Below, piece by piece: positions 1-7,157 of a stretch of 10,106 bases of DNA. The position numbers were made by a program, and so were the translations under genes. Numbering within the stretch: the stretch's first letter is position 1; each line of letters starts with the position of its first letter. The notes beneath the pieces were generated by a model, which was not told where the DNA came from, did not search any database, and saw only the letters and a program-made list of their open reading frames with translations. The DNA comes from an uncultured Clostridia bacterium (GTDB taxonomy: Bacteria; Bacillota; Clostridia; TANB77; CAG-508), in contig CATLGL010000057.1 in the NCBI GenBank assembly GCA_949935895.1, positions 1 to 10,106 of the forward strand. Reading direction: 5' to 3'.

Positions 1-1
1 T

Positions 2-1292
2 GAAATACAAACTCCAATTTTAGCCAATTCTTCGCCAGAAGGAGCACGTGATTTTCTAGTGCCAAGCAGAATTCATCCAGGAGAATTTTATGCGCTTCCT
101 CAAGCTCCACAACAATTTAAGCAATTATTAATGGTAGGTGGGTTTAATAAATACTATCAAATTGCACCATGTTTTAGAGATGAAGACCCACGTGCAGACC
201 GTGCACCAGGGGAATTTTATCAATTGGATTTTGAAATGAGTTTTGCTACCCAAGAGGATGTATTTGCTGTAATCGAAGAGGTGGTGCCAGAGGTATTTGA
301 AAAATTTAGCTCTTGGAAAGTAGACAAAGGGCCATTTATTCGAATTCCTTATAAAGAAGCTATGGAGAAATATGGAATTGATAAACCAGATTTAAGAAAT
401 CCACTTGTCATTGAAGATGTAACCAGTGTATTTGAAAATACTGAATTTAAGGCATTTCAGAATAAAACGGTGAAAGTAATTGTAGTAAATAAGAGACCAG
501 AGTTAGGAAGAAAATTCTTCGATAATATGAGTGAATTTGCGGTCAACGAGTTAGGAGCAAAAGGACTTGCTTGGGTAAAATTAGATAGTGAAGGAAATCT
601 AAATGGTGGAATTTCGAAATTTATAAGTGAGGACCAAAAACAAAAAATATGTGACATTACAAACGCACGACCAGAAAGTGCCATGTTCTTTATTGCTGAT
701 GAATTTTCTACTGCACAAAAAATAGCAGGAGGAGTAAGAATTGAATTAGGAAATCGATTAGATTTATTACAAAAAGATACATATCGATTCTGCTTTATTG
801 TTGATTTCCCAATGTATGAGTTGTCAGATGATGGAAAAATTGATTTTAACCATAATCCATTCTCAATGCCACAAGGAGGCATAAAAGCTCTAGAAGAACA
901 AGATCCATTAGACATTCTTGCATATCAATTCGATTTAGTATGTAATGGATATGAAATGGCATCACGGAGCAGTTCGCAACCATGATCCAGAACTAATGAT
1001 AAAAGCCTTTGAAATTGCAGGATATGAAAAGAGCGATGTAGAGGAAAGATTTGGTGCACTATTTAATGCCTTCCAATATGGTACACCTCCACATGCAGGA
1101 GCGGCTCCAGGACTGGATAGAATGGTAATGTTAATTGCAGGAGAAGATAATTTAAGAGGTGTTATTGCATTTCCAAAGAATAAGAAGGCAAGAGATTTGT
1201 TAATGCATTCACCAAGTAAAGTAGGAGAAGAACAGCTAAAAGAAGTGCATATTAAATTAGATACAAAAGAAGAGAAAAATGGATACCAATAA
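2..1292 (+). CDS. aspS: Aspartyl-tRNA synthetase, 3' part, with one +1 frameshift at CGG
   Basis: Class II synthetase that charges tRNA-Asp in the cytoplasm. The 5' end is outside the window; reading starts in frame at base 2 and gives 429 residues when C965 is skipped. Class II motif 2 is visible as PCFRDEDPRADRAP (FRDED at partial residues 58-62). The bacterial GAD insertion domain follows, then FNHNPFSMP, and motif 3 is GAAPGLDRMVM (about 1096-1130). In the raw frame the protein ends at a TGA at 983-985, before motif 3. The continuation lies one frame on, and the join reads NGYEMAS-GAVRNHDPEL, equal in length to the family pattern NGYExxxGxVRxH. There are no other stops or degenerate positions, so decay is unlikely. 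The product is certain; that the frame break is bridged in the cell is inferred. Confidence 0.93.
965..967 (+). other. In-frame CGG with +1 frameshift (aspS site)
   Basis: Frame is read TCA CGG AGC up to here. Skipping C965 gives TCA GGA GCA GTT CGC, that is S-G-A-V-R, which restores the AspRS alignment; the glycine is the conserved one of the GxVR segment. Without the shift a TGA follows six codons later. The P-site codon TCA would become CAC on slipping, which tRNA-Ser cannot pair well, so classical P-site slippage is a poor explanation. Confidence 0.88.
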
Positions 1293-1308
1293 CATGGTAT
1301 CTGTTTTA
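1281..1308 (+). terminator. Weak hairpin overlapping the aspS stop codon
   Basis: GATACCA (1282-1288) pairs with TGGTATC (1295-1301) around a six-base loop, extended by a G-T pair, and is followed by TGTTTT. The stem overlaps the TAA of aspS. The U-tract is short, so it may only weakly terminate or protect the 3' end; the stronger terminator lies about 90 bases downstream. Confidence 0.4.
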
Positions 1309-1333
1309 AATATTTTAAAGTCCACGTTCTTGT

Positions 1334-1359
1334 TTGATTGAAAAAAATTGTGATACAAT
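1334..1359 (+). promoter_or_regulatory. Possible extended -10 promoter in the aspS downstream gap
   Basis: TGATACAAT (1351-1359) fits an extended -10 (TGn plus TACAAT). TTGATT at 1334-1339 could be a -35, but the spacer is only 14 bases, so recognition would lean on the extended -10. Transcription from here would run into the terminator at 1389-1427, giving a transcript of about 60 bases with no coding potential that I can see. Confidence 0.3.
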
Positions 1360-1388
1360 AAAAAGTTAAAGGAAAATTCCTAACATAT

Positions 1389-1427
1389 AAAAAAGTACTG
1401 AAGCAAAATTTGCTTTAGTACTTTTTT
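1389..1427. terminator. Strong intrinsic terminator
   Basis: A long inverted repeat: the left arm runs from A1389 through GTACTGAAGCA, the right arm is TGCTTTAGTAC followed by six T. Seventeen or so pairs, including one G-T at 1400/1416, surround a loop of about three bases. The arm ends in A6 on one side and T6 on the other, so it could stop transcription from either direction. It most likely ends aspS transcription and separates it from the prepilin-like gene. Confidence 0.85.
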
Positions 1428-1572
1428 AAAAAAACATAATATAATAAAGTAATTTTGTCAAATATTAGAATAAAAAATTGTTCTTTATTATGGTACATAT
1501 TTTATGAAAATAAATAAATACCAAATATAGAAAAATACTTGTGTGTGATATAAAAATGTAATATAAAAAATA

Positions 1573-1600
1573 TTGACAAGATATTATAATCAAAGATAAA
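1573..1600 (+). promoter_or_regulatory. Probable promoter of the prepilin-like gene
   Basis: TTGACA (1573-1578) is a perfect -35 box. GATAAA (1595-1600), 16 bases on, is a four-of-six -10. A perfect TATAAT at 1585-1590 is too close to this -35 to pair with it. A start point near 1607 would leave a leader of about 50 bases before the ATG at 1658. Between the terminator at 1427 and this element I see only A/T-rich sequence without clear structure. Confidence 0.5.
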
Positions 1601-1657
1601 ATGATACTATAAAGTAAAACATGTAAAAAGATAAATTTAAAATATAAGGGGGAACAA

Positions 1658-2804
1658 ATGAAAAAAGATGAGTTAGGAATTACATTGATAGCTCTTGTTG
1701 TTACTATTATATTATTACTTATTTTAGCAGGAATTACAATTAACCTAACATTAGGAAAAAGAGGAATTTTTCAAATTGCAAAAGAAGCTGGAAGAAATTA
1801 TACAAATGCTACCTCTTATGAACAAAATAGGATAAATAAATTTGTAAATGAAGCAGAAGATATTATAAGTAGGGTAAGTGCTAGTAAATTACCAGAAAAT
1901 ACTTTAGCAAATAAAGTACAAATAGGAGATTATGTTGCATATAATCCAACCAAAGGGGTAACAGATACTAGTAAATTAACGTATACGTCGTTAATAGGAA
2001 CAGGCTTATTTCATGGAAATGGAGCTTCGGAGCAAACTTTTACAGCAAATAATACGATAAAGTGGAGAGTATTAAGCAAGAATGAAACGACGGGAGAGGT
2101 GGTATTAATTAGTGCAGAAGCAATCAATGCAGATAATGGAGTCACATTTACTATGAAAGGAGCTATAGGTTATCTATATGCACAACAAGAATTAAATGAA
2201 ATCTGTAAAATATATGGATATGGAATAGGGGCAGACACAGGCAAAACATTTAATTATGAAATAGGAGATGTAGTAGAAGGAATAGAGAGAAGAACTATTA
2301 CAGAAAGTGGGGCAAGAAGTATTGATGCAAATGATATAAATAAAATAACAAAATATGATCCAAATACATTTTCATATGAGAGTGATGGTGTAATATATAA
2401 ATATGGAAAATCATATTCACATAATATTTTTTATCCAACAATAACAACAAAACGGCGGAAAGTCTGATGAAGCAAAACAAAGAGGTGATATTTGTACAGG
2501 ATATATGTATATAGGCTTAGGCTATTTAACTGATATGACAAGCAATATTTATCAAATAATATTCGAAAATAATCCTCCATATTGGTTAGCATCTCGTGGT
2601 GTAACATCAAATTCAAATTATGCAGGATTTAGTGTATACAATATAAAAACAGGACAAGTTGCTTATGAATATTTATGTAATGGTATTTATAATAATGTAG
2701 ATGAGTTTAATGTTAGTAGAGCTATTCGTCCAATTGTATATCTCAAATTAAATGTACAAACAGAAGGGAAAAATGAAAATGGAGAATGGACTATAAGTGA
2801 GTAA
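1658..2804 (+). CDS. Prepilin-like surface protein with DUF6273-like C-terminus, one +1 frameshift at CGG
   Basis: The ATG follows AAGGGGGA with good spacing. The N-terminus has a short charged leader ending in glycine (residue 7) followed by ITLIALVVTIILLLILAGI, the layout of a type IV prepilin cleavage/methylation segment, but the usual Glu at +5 is an Ala. The rest should be extracellular. The C-terminal part (PYWLASRG, GFSVYN, RAIRPIVYLKL) resembles DUF6273-type domains found in many such proteins of uncultured Firmicutes; this is a pattern match only. In the raw frame it ends at 2465-2467 after 269 residues. Skipping C2453 (or C2456) gives 381 residues, with TTK-GGKSDEAKQRGD at the join and the conserved-looking end restored. 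Function unknown: surface display, adhesion or a minor pilin are possible. It stands alone between two terminators. Confidence 0.75.
2453..2458 (+). other. Tandem in-frame CGGCGG with +1 frameshift (prepilin-like gene site)
   Basis: The frame reads ACA AAA CGG CGG AAA GTC TGA. Skipping C2453 gives AAA GGC GGA AAG TCT GAT and opens the frame to 2804. Skipping C2456 instead would give AAA CGG GGA AAG and restore the same frame, so which C is passed over cannot be told. The first option leaves no in-frame CGG. The join is in a less conserved part of the protein, so the evidence is the open frame and the family-like C-terminus downstream. Confidence 0.75.
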
Positions 2805-2850
2805 AAAAGGAAATAATTTACTTTTATATAAGGTAAACTACTTCCTTTTT
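2804..2850. terminator. Bidirectional terminator between convergent genes
   Basis: AAAAAGGAA (2804-2812) pairs with TTCCTTTTT (2842-2850); the inner part, with two small mismatches, pairs TTTAC (2817-2821) with GTAAA (2833-2837). It lies between the stop codon of the prepilin-like gene and the end of cdd on the other strand. A-run and T-run at the two edges suit termination in both directions. Confidence 0.75.
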
Positions 2851-2853
2851 GAA

Positions 2854-3246
2854 TTATAAAATAAAAGCATGAGGCAATAAATCACAAATAGAATATTTTT
2901 CTATTTTATTATCTTCTCCAAAACAAGTATAAAGCTTAAAATCATCATCAACATATTGTCTTATAAATTGTCTACAATAACCACAAGGAAGACAATAGTC
3001 TAAAATAGTAGCATTTTTATTTCCTCCTACTGTTACAATATAAGAAAATTCTGTTTCTCCTTCTGATAAGGCTTTTACAAAAGCAGTTCGTTCAGCACAA
3101 ATGCTTTGGATACCACAATTTTCAATATTACAACCAGAGTATGATTTTCCGGATTTTGTAACAAGGCAAGCACCAACAAAATAGTTAGAAGCTTTTGCAT
3201 ATAATCTAGCTTGCTTTGCTATATTGATTGCAGTGTTCAATTCCAT
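2854..3246 (-). CDS. cdd: Cytidine deaminase
   Basis: Hydrolytic deamination of cytidine and deoxycytidine to uridine and deoxyuridine in pyrimidine salvage; cytoplasmic. The 130 residues match the usual length of the small homotetrameric class. Visible are VGACLVTKSGK, the GCNIEN segment, CAE at residues 50-52 (zinc ligand and catalytic Glu) and PCGYCRQ with zinc ligands Cys88 and Cys91; it ends with LLPHAF as is typical. The ATG is preceded on the minus strand by GAGGAG with a seven-base spacer. It is divergent from murA and convergent with the prepilin-like gene, so it is a single-gene unit with its own promoter. It contains no in-frame CGG and no frame break; its only CGG (minus strand, starting at 3151) is out of phase within TCC GGA. 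Confidence 0.95.
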   Translation of the reverse strand: MELNTAINIAKQARLYAKASNYFVGACLVTKSGKSYSGCNIENCGIQSICAERTAFVKALSEGETEFSYIVTVGGNKNATILDYCLPCGYCRQFIRQYVDDDFKLYTCFGEDNKIEKYSICDLLPHAFIL

Positions 3247-3278
3247 TTAAATTCTCCTCTCTTTGTTTTATACAATCT

Positions 3279-3306
3279 ATTATACAAAAAAAAAGATAAA
3301 AGTCAA
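3279..3306 (-). promoter_or_regulatory. Promoter of cdd
   Basis: On the minus strand TTGACT (3306-3301) and a perfect TATAAT (3284-3279) are 16 bases apart. Start near 3271 would give a leader of about 25 bases containing the GAGGAG site. Good vegetative sigma-factor match. Confidence 0.8.
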
Positions 3307-3352
3307 TAAAATGCACCTAACCTTTGAAGTAAGCATAATATATATAGCATAA

Positions 3353-3358
3353 AGGAGG
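3353..3358 (+). promoter_or_regulatory. Ribosome binding site that decides the murA start
   Basis: AGGAGG lies eight bases before ATG at 3367-3369, ideal spacing. The GTG at 3359-3361, which is in frame with the long downstream reading frame, directly abuts the AGGAGG with no spacer and is not a credible start. Choosing the ATG means that a CGG must be passed with a +1 shift at codon 2. No convincing -35/-10 pair was seen upstream; CATAAT at 3334-3339 is the best -10-like box. Confidence 0.7.
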
Positions 3359-3366
3359 GTGAAGAT

Positions 3367-4623
3367 ATGCGGATCATACATAATAAAAGGAGGTAAGAAG
3401 CTAGAAGGAGAAATATCAGTAGCAGGCTCTAAAAATGCTTCTTTACCAATTTTAGCAGCAGCTATTTTAAATAATGGAATTACAAAGTTATATAATGTTC
3501 CTAATATACATGATACAAAAGTAATGATAGAAATATTAAGAAATTTAGGTTGCAAAGTCAAAAGGATTCATGATAAAATAATAATCGATGCAAGAAACAT
3601 AAAAAAACAAGAAATTCCAGAAGCATTAATGAGAAAAATGCGATCCTCTGTTATTTTGGCAGGGGCATTAATTGGACGATTTAAAAAAGCAACATTTTGT
3701 TGTCCTCGGTGGATGTGATATTGGAGCAAGACCAATTGATTTACACTTAAAAGCTTTTTCAAATTTAAATGTAAATATTAGTGAAAATGCTGGCTATATT
3801 GACTGTAGTTGTGATACAATAATGGGAGCGAAGATACATTTAGATTTTCCAAGTGTAGGAGCAACACAAAATGCCATGTTAGTAGCAGTATTAGCAAAAG
3901 GAACAACGATTATTTCAAATGCAGCAATGGAGCCAGAAATTGTGGATTTACAAAACTTTTTAAATAAAATGGGGGCTAAAATAGTAGGTGCAGGAACAAA
4001 TGAAATTGTAATTTGTGGAGTAGAGAAGTTAAGAAGTACAGGGTATCAAGTTATGACAGATAGAATTGAAGCAGGAACATTACTTTGTGCTGCAGCAATA
4101 ACAGGAGGAAAGCTTACTCTAACAAAAGTAATTCCTCAACATTTAACACCAGTATTAGAGAAATTAAAACAATGCCGGGTGTGATATTGAAATGACAAAA
4201 GATAGAGTCATGCTGCAAGCACCTAAAAAATTAAATGCTGCTGACATAAGAACAATGCCATATCCAGGATTTCCTACTGATATGCAAGCAATATTTGTAA
4301 GTATTCTTTGTATAGCAAAGGGAACTTCAATTGTGGTTGAAAATATATTTGAAAATCGATACAAATACACAAATGAATTACAACGAATGGGAGCAAAAAT
4401 TACAATAGAGGGAAGAACAGCTGTTATTAAGGGTGTTAGAAAACTAAATAAAGCAACTGTGCAAGCCACTGATTTAAGAGGAGGAGCAGCCCTTGTATTA
4501 GCAGCACTTTCAGCATCAGGAAAAACAAAAATAACCAATATAGAATACATTTTACGTGGTTATGAAAATTTGGACAAAAAATTAAATGACTTAGGAGCTA
4601 ATATTACGAAAGAAGTGGAATAA
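3367..4623 (+). CDS. murA: UDP-N-acetylglucosamine 1-carboxyvinyltransferase, three +1 frameshifts at CGG
   Basis: First committed step of peptidoglycan synthesis: transfers enolpyruvate from phosphoenolpyruvate to UDP-GlcNAc in the cytoplasm. Skipping C3370, C3707 and C4176 gives 417 residues (E. coli MurA has 419). With the ATG start and the codon-2 shift, the substrate-binding Lys-Asn of GSKNA fall at residues 22-23, the same numbers as in E. coli. The catalytic cysteine is in PGGCDIGARPIDLH (Cys116, TGT at 3714-3716). FPTDMQ carries the conserved Asp, and DLRGGAALVLA and LRGYENLDKKL complete the C-terminal end. The frame moves 1, 2, 0, 1 through the gene, each step at a CGG, and no other defect is present. 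It is followed after three bases by divIB, so it probably starts a wall/division operon. Identity is very secure; translation through the CGG sites is inferred. Confidence 0.93.
3370..3372 (+). other. In-frame CGG at codon 2 with +1 frameshift (murA site 1)
   Basis: ATG CGG ATC CAT-like frame closes at a TAA within ten codons. Skipping C3370 gives ATG GGA TCA TAC (M-G-S-Y-I-I-K-G-G), which matches the start of MurA. The initiator tRNA would occupy the P site, so a P-site slip is unlikely. This site depends on ATG 3367 being the true start, which the AGGAGG spacing supports. Confidence 0.7.
3707..3709 (+). other. In-frame CGG with +1 frameshift (murA site 2, before the catalytic Cys)
   Basis: TGT CCT CGG TGG ATG TGA in the incoming frame. 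Skipping C3707 gives CCT GGT GGA TGT GAT ATT, P-G-G-C-D-I, the invariant catalytic loop of MurA. The glycine supplied by CGGT is the first of the conserved Gly-Gly pair, so the four bases must yield exactly one residue, and that residue should be glycine. Confidence 0.92.
4176..4178 (+). other. In-frame CGG with +1 frameshift (murA site 3)
   Basis: CAA TGC CGG GTG TGA in the incoming frame. Skipping C4176 (or its equal neighbour C4175) gives TGC GGG TGT GAT ATT GAA, K-Q-C-G-C-D-I-E, in register with the MurA segment usually of the form L-x-x-x-G-A-D-I. Stop would otherwise come two codons later. Confidence 0.9.
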
Positions 4624-4626
4624 AGT

Positions 4627-5700
4627 ATGAAAAGTAAGAAAAATGAAGAATTGAACTTTTTATATTTAGATGAGGAGAATGAGGAAAATACTAAAAAAAA
4701 GAAATCTAAAAAGCAAAAGCAATTAAATAAAAAAGCACAACACATAAAAAAGGAAGACAAAAAAATAAACTTAGATAATGAAATTATTATTGGAGTAACA
4801 AAACTACAAGAAGATAAACCCAAAAGAAAAGCAAAGTCCTCAAAAAAAATTAATCAAAGTATAGCCAAAAAACCATCAAAAAAAGAAAAGAAAAAAGAGG
4901 CAGACAAAAAGTCTGCCCTCCAAAATATACAAAAAAATGTGAAAAGAAAACAGGTAAAATATACAAAAAAAAGCATGATAAAAGAATTAGTAAAATGGAC
5001 GATATTACTTTGTGGACTAGCGACAGCATTTGTATTTTTTATGATGTCTCCATTATTCAATATAATAGAAATCACAGTAAAGGGAAACAGTTTTATTACT
5101 ACAGATACGATTACAAGTCTTTCAAAAATTGAAATAGGACAAAATATATATAAAACAAGTAAACGAAAAATTGAAGAAAACATAAAACAAAATGCCTATA
5201 TTGAGCAGGTAGAAATAAAACGAAATCTTCCTAATAAAATAGAATTAAATGTGACAGAAAGAAAAACTACATATATGCTAGAATATGCAAATAGCTTTGT
5301 GTATATTAATAATCAAGGTTATATGCTAGAAATTACTGATAAATCAACCGATGTACCAATTTTAGAAGGATATCAAACATCACAAGAGGAACTAAAGGAA
5401 GGAAATAGGTTAAATAGGGAAGATTTAGAACGACTAGAAACAATATTAAAAATTAAATATTCTGCTCAAAGTAATGGAATTGTAAGTAAAGTAAATCGAA
5501 TTAATATACAGGATAAACAAAATTACATATTACAAATAGAGGAGGAGCATAAAACTGTATACTTAGGAGATGCCTCTAATTTAAGTACAAGAATGTTATA
5601 TTTAAAGGCAGCGTTAGAAGATACAAAAGGATTACAAGGAGAAATATTTGTAAATGGTGACTTAGGAAAAGAAAAGGCATTTTTTAGACAAAGTCAATAA
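4627..5700 (+). CDS. divIB: Cell division protein DivIB/FtsQ
   Basis: Single-pass membrane protein of the divisome that works with the FtsL and DivIC type partners at the septum. The 357 residues show a very lysine-rich cytoplasmic tail (residues 1-120), one membrane segment at about 121-143 (VKWTILLCGLATAFVFFMM), then a POTRA-like domain beginning SPLFNIIEITVKGNSF and ending near PNKIELNVTERKTT, followed by the FtsQ/DivIB C-terminal beta domain. The long basic tail is typical of Gram-positive DivIB. The start is three bases after the murA stop, indicating a joint transcript; the Shine-Dalgarno match (AAGTGGA) is weak, so translational coupling is possible. Many A-runs occur in the tail yet the frame is intact, which argues against general indel errors in this sequence. 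Confidence 0.88.
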   Translation: MKSKKNEELNFLYLDEENEENTKKKKSKKQKQLNKKAQHIKKEDKKINLDNEIIIGVTKLQEDKPKRKAKSSKKINQSIAKKPSKKEKKKEADKKSALQNIQKNVKRKQVKYTKKSMIKELVKWTILLCGLATAFVFFMMSPLFNIIEITVKGNSFITTDTITSLSKIEIGQNIYKTSKRKIEENIKQNAYIEQVEIKRNLPNKIELNVTERKTTYMLEYANSFVYINNQGYMLEITDKSTDVPILEGYQTSQEELKEGNRLNREDLERLETILKIKYSAQSNGIVSKVNRINIQDKQNYILQIEEEHKTVYLGDASNLSTRMLYLKAALEDTKGLQGEIFVNGDLGKEKAFFRQSQ

Positions 5701-5720
5701 AATAGCAAGGAGGAAAAAGC

Positions 5721-6431
5721 ATGAAAATAAGAAAGACTCAAGTTGCGATTACATTAGGTGTGATGTGTTTTGTATTAGTATTTGGAATAAGAATACAATT
5801 GAAAACAACAGAAAGTTTAGTGACAACAGCAGGTACATATCGTGAAAATGGATTGCGTGATGAAGTATTAAGATGGAAAGAACAATATGACCGTGCATAT
5901 GAACAATTAGAAAATGCAGAAGAGCAATTAGAAAAAGAAAGACAAGTTAGTATTTCTTCTGATGACAGTTCTGTTGAAAAACAACAAGAACTAAAAAGAA
6001 TTAATACCTATTTAGGCTTAACAGATGTACAAGGAGAAGGGATTATTATTACTTTAAGAGATAATACAAATTCTATTCTTGGAATTGCAGATGATATTGT
6101 TCATGATGGAGACTTACGTACTATTGTAAATGAATTAAAAAACAATGGAGTAGAAGCCATTAGTATCAATGGACAACGAATTGTTCCATCAACAGCAATT
6201 ACTTGTGCAGGAACAGTTATACAGGTAAATAACGAAATCGTAGGAAGTCCATTTGTAATAAAAGCAATAGGGGACCAAAATATGTTTAATAATATTACAA
6301 GACCAGGTGGATTTGTATATAGTTTAATAGAAGATTACGGACTAAATGTTAAAGTAGATAGAAGTGATGAAATCAAGATTGACAAATATAATGGTGTATT
6401 GACCGATAAATATATTCAAACAGTAAAGTAG
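5721..6431 (+). CDS. DUF881 family protein, first copy (YlxW/YlxX-like)
   Basis: The start follows AAGGAGG with good spacing, 20 bases after divIB. The 236 residues have a membrane anchor at about 7-26 (TQVAITLGVMCFVLVFGIRI), a charged coiled-coil stretch at about 45-75 rich in Glu, Gln and Arg, and then a DUF881 domain beginning near LGLTDVQGEGIIITLRDN and including NELKNNGVEAISINGQRI and FVIKAIGDQ. Family members sit beside division genes in Bacillota and are thought to face the outside of the membrane; their exact role is not established. It is one of a tandem pair with the next gene. Confidence 0.88.
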   Translation: MKIRKTQVAITLGVMCFVLVFGIRIQLKTTESLVTTAGTYRENGLRDEVLRWKEQYDRAYEQLENAEEQLEKERQVSISSDDSSVEKQQELKRINTYLGLTDVQGEGIIITLRDNTNSILGIADDIVHDGDLRTIVNELKNNGVEAISINGQRIVPSTAITCAGTVIQVNNEIVGSPFVIKAIGDQNMFNNITRPGGFVYSLIEDYGLNVKVDRSDEIKIDKYNGVLTDKYIQTVK

Positions 6432-6440
6432 GTGATAAAA

Positions 6441-7157
6441 TTGAAAAAAGGAAAAGGAATTATGACAGCTACGATAGGACTAATTTGTTTTGTGTTATCA
6501 TATGTAATGTTTATGCAATTTAAGACAGTAGAGGAAACCAATATTACACAAATTGAAAATATGAGAGAAAAGGAGCTTAGTGAAAAATTAGCAAATTGGA
6601 AGGAAAAATTCGAAGAAACTGATTTAAAATTGCAACAAACAAATGAAAAATTGCAAGAATATAAGCAAAAAAGAGAATCGAACCAAGAGGCATCTGAATT
6701 ATTAAATGCAGAATTGATACAAGCACAAGCAATTGCTGGTCTAACAGATGTAAAGGGTGATGGCATTATTATTACCTATACAGAAGATGAAAATTCAGAG
6801 TTAGGGAAAATAGAGGATCGTCATTTAATTGAATTGGTAAATGAATTAAGACTTGCAGGAGCGGAGGCAATTAGCATAAATGATCAAAGAATTACTAATA
6901 TGTCTGATATTATCAATGTTATGATTGATGGAAAAGAATTTATATTAGTCAATAGAAAAAGGATGACATCACCTTATATTATAAAAGCAATAGGGGATCA
7001 AAAATATTTAGAGAGTGCATTAACAACTAAAACAATTGGTTTTGCAACAAGATATCCAAATGCTATAGTAGAAAAGAAAAATAATATTATCATCAATAAA
7101 TATAATGGAAGCATTAAAATAAAATATGCAAAAGATGTTGTAAAGGAGGAAAAATAA
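6441..7157 (+). CDS. DUF881 family protein, second copy (YlxW/YlxX-like)
   Basis: Paralogue of the preceding gene with the same order: membrane segment (IMTATIGLICFVLSYVMFM), coiled coil (about residues 30-75) and DUF881 domain with LTDVKGDGIIITYTED, NELRLAGAEAISINDQRI and YIIKAIGDQ. I chose TTG 6441, which lies six bases after AGGTG (6430-6434); an in-frame GTG at 6432 adds three residues but lies inside that binding site. The gene directly follows its neighbour, with the upstream stop within the binding site, and its own stop directly abuts the sbp start, so the block is one operon. Role in division is inferred from context. Confidence 0.85.
   Translation: MKKGKGIMTATIGLICFVLSYVMFMQFKTVEETNITQIENMREKELSEKLANWKEKFEETDLKLQQTNEKLQEYKQKRESNQEASELLNAELIQAQAIAGLTDVKGDGIIITYTEDENSELGKIEDRHLIELVNELRLAGAEAISINDQRITNMSDIINVMIDGKEFILVNRKRMTSPYIIKAIGDQKYLESALTTKTIGFATRYPNAIVEKKNNIIINKYNGSIKIKYAKDVVKEEK

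Noticed and set aside
457..915. Minus-strand reading frames inside aspS and similar ones in murA, divIB, ftsA and ftsZ
   Set aside because: They lie opposite well-identified genes, lack ribosome binding sites and have translations of shadow composition.
2..1292. aspS as a pseudogene or two separate genes
   Set aside because: Only one frame change, at the same codon as in the other genes; both halves keep all catalytic motifs and join at exact family length.
2505..2804. Separate 99-residue gene starting at ATG 2505
   Set aside because: No ribosome binding site before it, it begins in the middle of a domain, and it is the natural continuation of the prepilin-like protein after the CGG shift.
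3359..3361. GTG as murA start, avoiding the codon-2 shift
   Set aside because: It directly abuts AGGAGG with no spacer and adds residues not expected in MurA; ATG 3367 has ideal spacing and gives family-matching numbering.
965..4178. CGG simply reassigned to another amino acid
   Set aside because: A triplet reassignment would not repair the frame: all five genes' downstream parts lie one frame on, and stops follow within two to ten codons.
965..4178. prfB-like programmed frameshifting with a slippery P-site codon and Shine-Dalgarno stimulator
   Set aside because: The codons before CGG differ (TCA, AAA, ATG, CCT, TGC), most cannot re-pair after a +1 slip, and no AGGAGG-like stimulator lies just upstream except the normal start site of murA.
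965..4178. Random sequencing indels
   Set aside because: Random indels would favour the many A/T homopolymers, for instance in divIB, where the frame is intact. A systematic C-insertion error is not fully excluded and is named as the main refutation test.
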